A DNA stretch of 5,265 nucleotides from Pseudomonadota bacterium (GTDB lineage: Bacteria; Pseudomonadota; Alphaproteobacteria; Azospirillales; Azospirillaceae). Within the stretch, counting starts at the first letter, position 1; each line of letters opens with the position of its first letter. This document shows positions 1 to 5,265 of this stretch, piece after piece. The stretch is taken from assembly GCA_023412175.1 (NCBI GenBank), contig JAEYOB010000748.1:1-5265 (forward strand), given 5' to 3'. The position numbers and the translations under genes are program-made. The notes under the pieces were generated by a model that saw nothing but the letters and a program-made list of their open reading frames with translations, had not been told where the DNA came from and did no database searches.

Positions 1-2
1 GG

Positions 3-1867
<1,865 letters not shown>

Positions 1868-1876
1868 GACAGCCCG

Positions 1877-1882
1877 TATAAC
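1877..1882 (+). promoter_or_regulatory. Possible -10 element for a separate metH promoter
   Basis: TATAAC matches five of six bases of the sigma-70 -10 consensus and is unusually AT-rich for its surroundings. No good -35 is visible at 16-18 bases upstream, where the sequence is GC-rich metF coding end. Initiation from it would place the inverted repeat at 1889-1915 at the very 5' end of the RNA. Weak evidence. Confidence 0.2.
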
Positions 1883-1888
1883 CCGGAC

Positions 1889-1915
1889 GCCGGGGTTGGG
1901 CTCCGCCACCCCGGC
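1889..1915 (+). terminator. Strong GC-rich hairpin after metF; terminator-like but without a T-run
   Basis: A perfect 8-bp inverted repeat, GCCGGGGT (1889-1896) and ACCCCGGC (1908-1915), encloses an 11-base loop. Within the loop GGC (1899-1901) and GCC (1905-1907) can add three more pairs. It starts 22 bases after the metF stop codon. The following bases, CGCTAATCTG, contain no T-run, so it is not a classical intrinsic terminator. It could act as a 3' mRNA stabiliser, a partial terminator or a processing site between metF and metH. The structure is read directly from the sequence; the function is a guess. Confidence 0.4.
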
Positions 1916-1956
1916 CGCTAATCTGCACCTCCTTCGCCTTCACCTCTCGACCGAAC

Positions 1957-1960
1957 AGAG
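1957..1960 (+). promoter_or_regulatory. Weak ribosome binding site of metH
   Basis: AGAG ends four bases before the ATG at 1965. It is the only purine-rich stretch in the 30 bases upstream, which are otherwise C/T-rich. Both match and spacing are poor compared with the GGAG before metF. The start at 1965 is supported mainly by the protein, which begins directly with the expected homocysteine-domain N-terminus. Confidence 0.4.
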
Positions 1961-1964
1961 TCCC

Positions 1965-4900
1965 ATGCCCCACATCCTCGACACCCTGCGTGACCGCGTT
2001 CTCCTGTGCGACGGCGGGTTCGGCAGCCGCATCCAGGCCATCGACCTCGACGTCGAGAAGGATTTCTGGGGGCACGAGAACTGTACCGACATCCTGCCGC
2101 TGTCGCGCCCGGACATCGTCCGCGAGATCCACCGCGGCTATTACGAGGCCGGCGCGGACATGGTGGAGACCGACACCTTCGGCGCCTCCCCCATCACGTT
2201 GGGCGAGTTCGGGATCGGGGACAAGGCGTTTGAGATCAACCAGCGCGCGGTCGAGCTGGCGCGCGAGGCGGCGGAAACCTTCAAGGACGGCCGCACCCGC
2301 TTCGTCCTCGGCTCGATGGGGCCGGGCACCAAGCTGCCGAGCCTAGGGCACATGCCCTACGCGGACCTTGAGGAGAGCTTCTTCGTGCAGGCCGCCGGGC
2401 AGATCGCCGGCGGGGCCGACGCCATCCTCATCGAGACCTGCCAGGACCCGTTGCAGATCAAGGCGGCGGTGAACGGCGTGAAGCGCGCCCGGAAGGAAGC
2501 CGGCACCGACACGCCGGTCTTCGTGCAGGTCACCGTCGAGACCACCGGCACGCTGCTGGTCGGCACCGACATTGCCGCGGCGGCCACCATCATCGAGGCG
2601 CTCGACGTGCCGCTGCTGGGTCTGAACTGCGCCACCGGCCCGCTGGAAATGGGCGAGCACGTGCGCTGGCTGTCGCAGAACTGGCCGGGCCTGATCTCCG
2701 TGCAACCGAACGCCGGCCTGCCGGAGCTGGTGGACGGCAAGACGCACTACCCGCTGGCTGCGGCCGACTTCGGCCACTGGCTGGAGCGCTTCATCGCCGA
2801 GGACGGCGTGAACCTTGTGGGCGGCTGCTGCGGCACCAACGTGCCGCACATCGCCGCCGCCGACGCGGTGCTGCGCAAGCTGGCCCCGGCCGGGCAGATC
2901 CGCCCGGCGCCGAAGAACCGCACCGTGCACTGGGTGCCGGCGGTGGCCTCGCTGTACGGGCAGGTCACGCTGCGCCAGGAGAACGCCTTCTTCGCCATCG
3001 GCGAGCGCTGCAACGCCAACGGCTCGAAGAAGTGGCGCGAACTGCAGGAGAAGGGTGACTGGGACGGCTGCGTCGAGATGGCGCGCGAGCAGGTGAAGGA
3101 GGGCAGCCATTCCCTCGACGTCTGCACCGCCTTCGTCGGCCGCAACGAGGTCGTCGAGATGAACGAGGTGATCAAGCGCTTCGTCGGCTCGGTCACCGCG
3201 CCGCTGGTCATCGATTCCACCGAGTTGCCGGTGCTGGACAGCGCGCTGCAGCTTTACGGCGGCAAGGCGATCATCAACTCGATCAACTTCGAGGACGGCG
3301 AGGAGCCGGCCCGTAAGCGCCTGACCCTGGCCAAGAAGTTCGGCGCTGCGGTCATCGCGCTCACCATCGACGAAGAGGGCATGGCGAAGACACCGGAGCG
3401 CAAGCTCGCCGTCGCCAAGCGCCTCTACGACATGGCGGTGAACGAATACGGGCTGAACCCGGCTGACCTGCTGTTCGATCCGCTGACCTTCACCATCGCC
3501 ACCGGCAATGAGGACGACCGCAAGCTTGCCATCTGGACGCTGGAGGGCATCGAGGCGATCAGCCGCGAGATGCCCGGCTGCCAGATCATCCTGGGTCTGT
3601 CGAACGTGTCGTTCGGCCTGAACGCCGCGGCGCGGCACGTGCTGAACTCGGTGTTCCTTGACCACGCCGTCAAGCGCGGCATGACCGGGGCCATCGTGCA
3701 CGTCTCCAAGATCATGCCGCTGCACCAGATCCCCGAGCAGGAGGTGAAGACCGCCGAGGACCTGATCTTCGACCGCCGCGCGGACGGGTACGATCCGCTC
3801 CAGGCCTTCATCGCCCTGTTCGAGGGCCGCAAGGCGGCGGACGCCAAGAAGAAGGCGCGCCCCGAGACCGTCGAGGAGTGCCTGAAGCAGCGCATCGTCG
3901 ACGGCGACCGCACCGGCCTTGAGGACGACCTCAAGGCGGCGTTGGAGAAGTACCCGCCGCTGGAGATCATCAACACCTTCCTGCTCGACGGCATGAAGGT
4001 GGTGGGCGAGCTGTTCGGCGCCGGCAAGATGCAGCTGCCCTTCGTGCTCCAGTCGGCCGAGACCATGAAGGCCGCGGTGGCCTACCTGGAACCCTTGATG
4101 GAGAAGGTCGAGGGCCAGCAGAAGGGCACCATGGTGCTCGCCACCGTGAAGGGCGACGTGCACGACATCGGCAAGAACCTCGTGGACATCATCCTCACCA
4201 ACAACGGCTACAAGGTCGTCAACCTCGGTATCAAGCAGCCCATCGGCGCCATCATCCAGGCTGCGAAGGAGCACAAGGCGGATGCCGTGGGCATGTCCGG
4301 CCTGCTGGTGAAGTCCACCGTGGTCATGCGCGAGAACCTGGCGGAGATGACCCGCGAGGGGCTGGAGATCCCGGTGATGCTCGGCGGTGCGGCCCTGACC
4401 CGTGCGTACGTGGAGGAGGACTGCGTCAGATCCTACGGCGCCGGCCGCGTTGCCTACGCCGGCGACGCCTTCGACGGGCTGACGCTGATGGACAAGGTGG
4501 TAACCGGGGACTTCGACAATTTCCTCGCCGTCCAGCAGGCCAAGCGCGCCGGCAAGGCGACCAACCGCCGCCGCGTGCTGGGGCAGGCGACCTCCGCCGC
4601 CACCGGCCCGGTGGATGTTGAGGCCGTGCGCACCCGCCGCAACCGGCTCAACGAGGGCGTCGCGGTGCCGACCCCGCCGTTCTGGGGCTCCAGGATCATC
4701 GAGTACGTGCCGCTCAAGACGCTGGTCAGCTATCTGAACGAGCGCATGCTGTACCAGCTGCAATGGGGCTACCGGAAGGACGGGAAGTCCTTCGAGGAGT
4801 TCATGGCGTGGTCGAAGAAGGAGCTGCGCCCGGTACTCGACCGCATGCTGCAGGTCTGCGCCAAGGAGGAGATCCTCCAGCCGCAGGCTGCCTACGGTTA

Positions 4901-5265
4901 CTGGAAGGCGGCGGCCGAGGGCAACGACGTGATCCTGTTCGGTGAGGACGGGAAGGCGGAGGTCGCCCGCTTTACCCTGCCGCGCCAGGGCAAGGAGGAC
5001 GGCGAGTGCATCGCCGACTTCTTCCGCGACGTGAACGACCCGGAGCGCGACGTGATCGGTCTCCAGGTGGTCACCATGGGGCAGAGGGCGTCCGACGTGG
5101 CGAACCAGTGGTTCGCCGAGAACCGCTATCAGGATTACCTGTACCTGCACGGCATCTCGGTGGAGATGGCCGAGGCGATGGCCGAGTACGTGCACGCCCG
5201 CATCCGCGCCGAACTGGGTTTCGGCGCCGAGGACGCGCGCGACAAGGAGAAGCTGCTGCAGCAGG
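1965..5265 (+). CDS. metH: Cobalamin-dependent methionine synthase MetH, 3' end cut off by the window
   Basis: Transfers the methyl group of 5-methyl-THF to homocysteine via cobalamin, using the product of MetF. The frame is open to the last base: 1100 residues are present and about 60 are missing. Domains: homocysteine-binding barrel (~1-305) with DGGFGSRIQ near the start and zinc ligands Cys222 (LNCATGP) and Cys288-Cys289 (GGCCGTN); pterin barrel (~340-605) opening with IGERCNANG (345-353); cobalamin cap (~640-720) with LDGMKVVG and Phe684/Leu691, the counterparts of E. coli Phe708/Leu715; B12 domain (~720-860) with DVHDIG, axial ligand His733, SGLLVKS (778-784) and GGAAL (807-811); reactivation domain (from ~901, PTPPFWG) with Glu1070 in the position of E. 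coli Glu1097. The RxxxGYPACP SAM-binding motif would lie just past the edge. By memory, cap and B12 sequences resemble the actinobacterial/cyanobacterial branch more than the enterobacterial one; base composition matches the neighbours, so recent transfer is not indicated. Confidence 0.97.
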   Translation, partial: MPHILDTLRDRVLLCDGGFGSRIQAIDLDVEKDFWGHENCTDILPLSRPDIVREIHRGYYEAGADMVETDTFGASPITLGEFGIGDKAFEINQRAVELAREAAETFKDGRTRFVLGSMGPGTKLPSLGHMPYADLEESFFVQAAGQIAGGADAILIETCQDPLQIKAAVNGVKRARKEAGTDTPVFVQVTVETTGTLLVGTDIAAAATIIEALDVPLLGLNCATGPLEMGEHVRWLSQNWPGLISVQPNAGLPELVDGKTHYPLAAADFGHWLERFIAEDGVNLVGGCCGTNVPHIAAADAVLRKLAPAGQIRPAPKNRTVHWVPAVASLYGQVTLRQENAFFAIGERCNANGSKKWRELQEKGDWDGCVEMAREQVKEGSHSLDVCTAFVGRNEVVEMNEVIKRFVGSVTAPLVIDSTELPVLDSALQLYGGKAIINSINFEDGEEPARKRLTLAKKFGAAVIALTIDEEGMAKTPERKLAVAKRLYDMAVNEYGLNPADLLFDPLTFTIATGNEDDRKLAIWTLEGIEAISREMPGCQIILGLSNVSFGLNAAARHVLNSVFLDHAVKRGMTGAIVHVSKIMPLHQIPEQEVKTAEDLIFDRRADGYDPLQAFIALFEGRKAADAKKKARPETVEECLKQRIVDGDRTGLEDDLKAALEKYPPLEIINTFLLDGMKVVGELFGAGKMQLPFVLQSAETMKAAVAYLEPLMEKVEGQQKGTMVLATVKGDVHDIGKNLVDIILTNNGYKVVNLGIKQPIGAIIQAAKEHKADAVGMSGLLVKSTVVMRENLAEMTREGLEIPVMLGGAALTRAYVEEDCVRSYGAGRVAYAGDAFDGLTLMDKVVTGDFDNFLAVQQAKRAGKATNRRRVLGQATSAATGPVDVEAVRTRRNRLNEGVAVPTPPFWGSRIIEYVPLKTLVSYLNERMLYQLQWGYRKDGKSFEEFMAWSKKELRPVLDRMLQVCAKEEILQPQAAYGYWKAAAEGNDVILFGEDGKAEVARFTLPRQGKEDGECIADFFRDVNDPERDVIGLQVVTMGQRASDVANQWFAENRYQDYLYLHGISVEMAEAMAEYVHARIRAELGFGAEDARDKEKLLQQ

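Larger units (their letters stand above)
1868..1964 (+). other. metF-metH intergenic leader
   Basis: A 97-base gap without a gene. From left to right it holds a TATAAC element (1877-1882), two overlapping GC-rich inverted repeats (1880-1897 and 1889-1915), and a C-rich, G-poor tract (about 1921-1952) that includes CACCTCCTT. It ends in a weak AGAG before the metH ATG. I did not recognise a SAM-II, SAM-V or SAH riboswitch consensus by eye, nor an AT-rich palindrome that could be an ArsR-type operator. It may be only a spacer within one transcript, or the leader of a separate metH transcript. Confidence 0.6.

Noticed and set aside
1868..1964. A known SAM or SAH riboswitch before metH.
   Set aside because: The gap lacks the conserved sequence blocks I know for the SAH and SAM-II families. 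Only generic GC-rich hairpins are visible, so no riboswitch is called.
2343..5195. A 950-residue open frame on the minus strand across most of metH.
   Set aside because: It is exactly codon-aligned with metH and stays open only because metH avoids TTA, CTA and TCA. Its translation is rich in His, Gln, Leu, Val and Arg, with no recognisable domain.

Overview
The window is a compact, GC-rich stretch of one-carbon and methionine metabolism with everything on the + strand. It holds three genes: an ArsR-type regulator fused to a methyltransferase-fold domain (3-986), metF (983-1867) and metH (1965 to beyond the right edge). The very high G/C at third codon positions, the MetF loop type and the gene order fit an alphaproteobacterium, most likely Rhodospirillales and perhaps an Azospirillum relative. 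That placement rests on remembered family sequences, not on a search.

Layout. Positions 3-986 encode a 327-residue protein with an N-terminal winged helix-turn-helix of the ArsR type and a C-terminal class I SAM-binding domain. Its GTG start lies at the window edge, so the true start could be slightly upstream. Its TGA stop overlaps the metF ATG in an ATGA junction. metF (294 aa) is complete and has the expected catalytic residues. A 97-base gap (1868-1964) follows, with a strong GC-rich hairpin, a competing smaller hairpin, and a C-rich, G-poor leader that contains a copy of the 16S rRNA anti-Shine-Dalgarno tail. metH starts at 1965; 1100 residues are present and roughly the last 60 are cut off by the window end.

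How they work together. MetF reduces 5,10-methylene-THF to 5-methyl-THF. MetH uses that methyl group through cobalamin to turn homocysteine into methionine, which feeds the SAM cycle. The regulator has the architecture of SahR, a repressor described in Proteobacteria that senses S-adenosylhomocysteine (SAH) and controls ahcY, metE/metH, metF and metK. The likely logic is that SAH accumulation relieves repression of the genes that regenerate methionine. The operator would lie upstream of position 1 and is not visible.

I found no mobile element, CRISPR array, tRNA or rRNA, and no evidence of a new enzyme system. The points most worth a second look are regulatory: the sensor coupled to metF, and the structured metF-metH gap. 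The very long antisense reading frames come from codon bias and are not genes.
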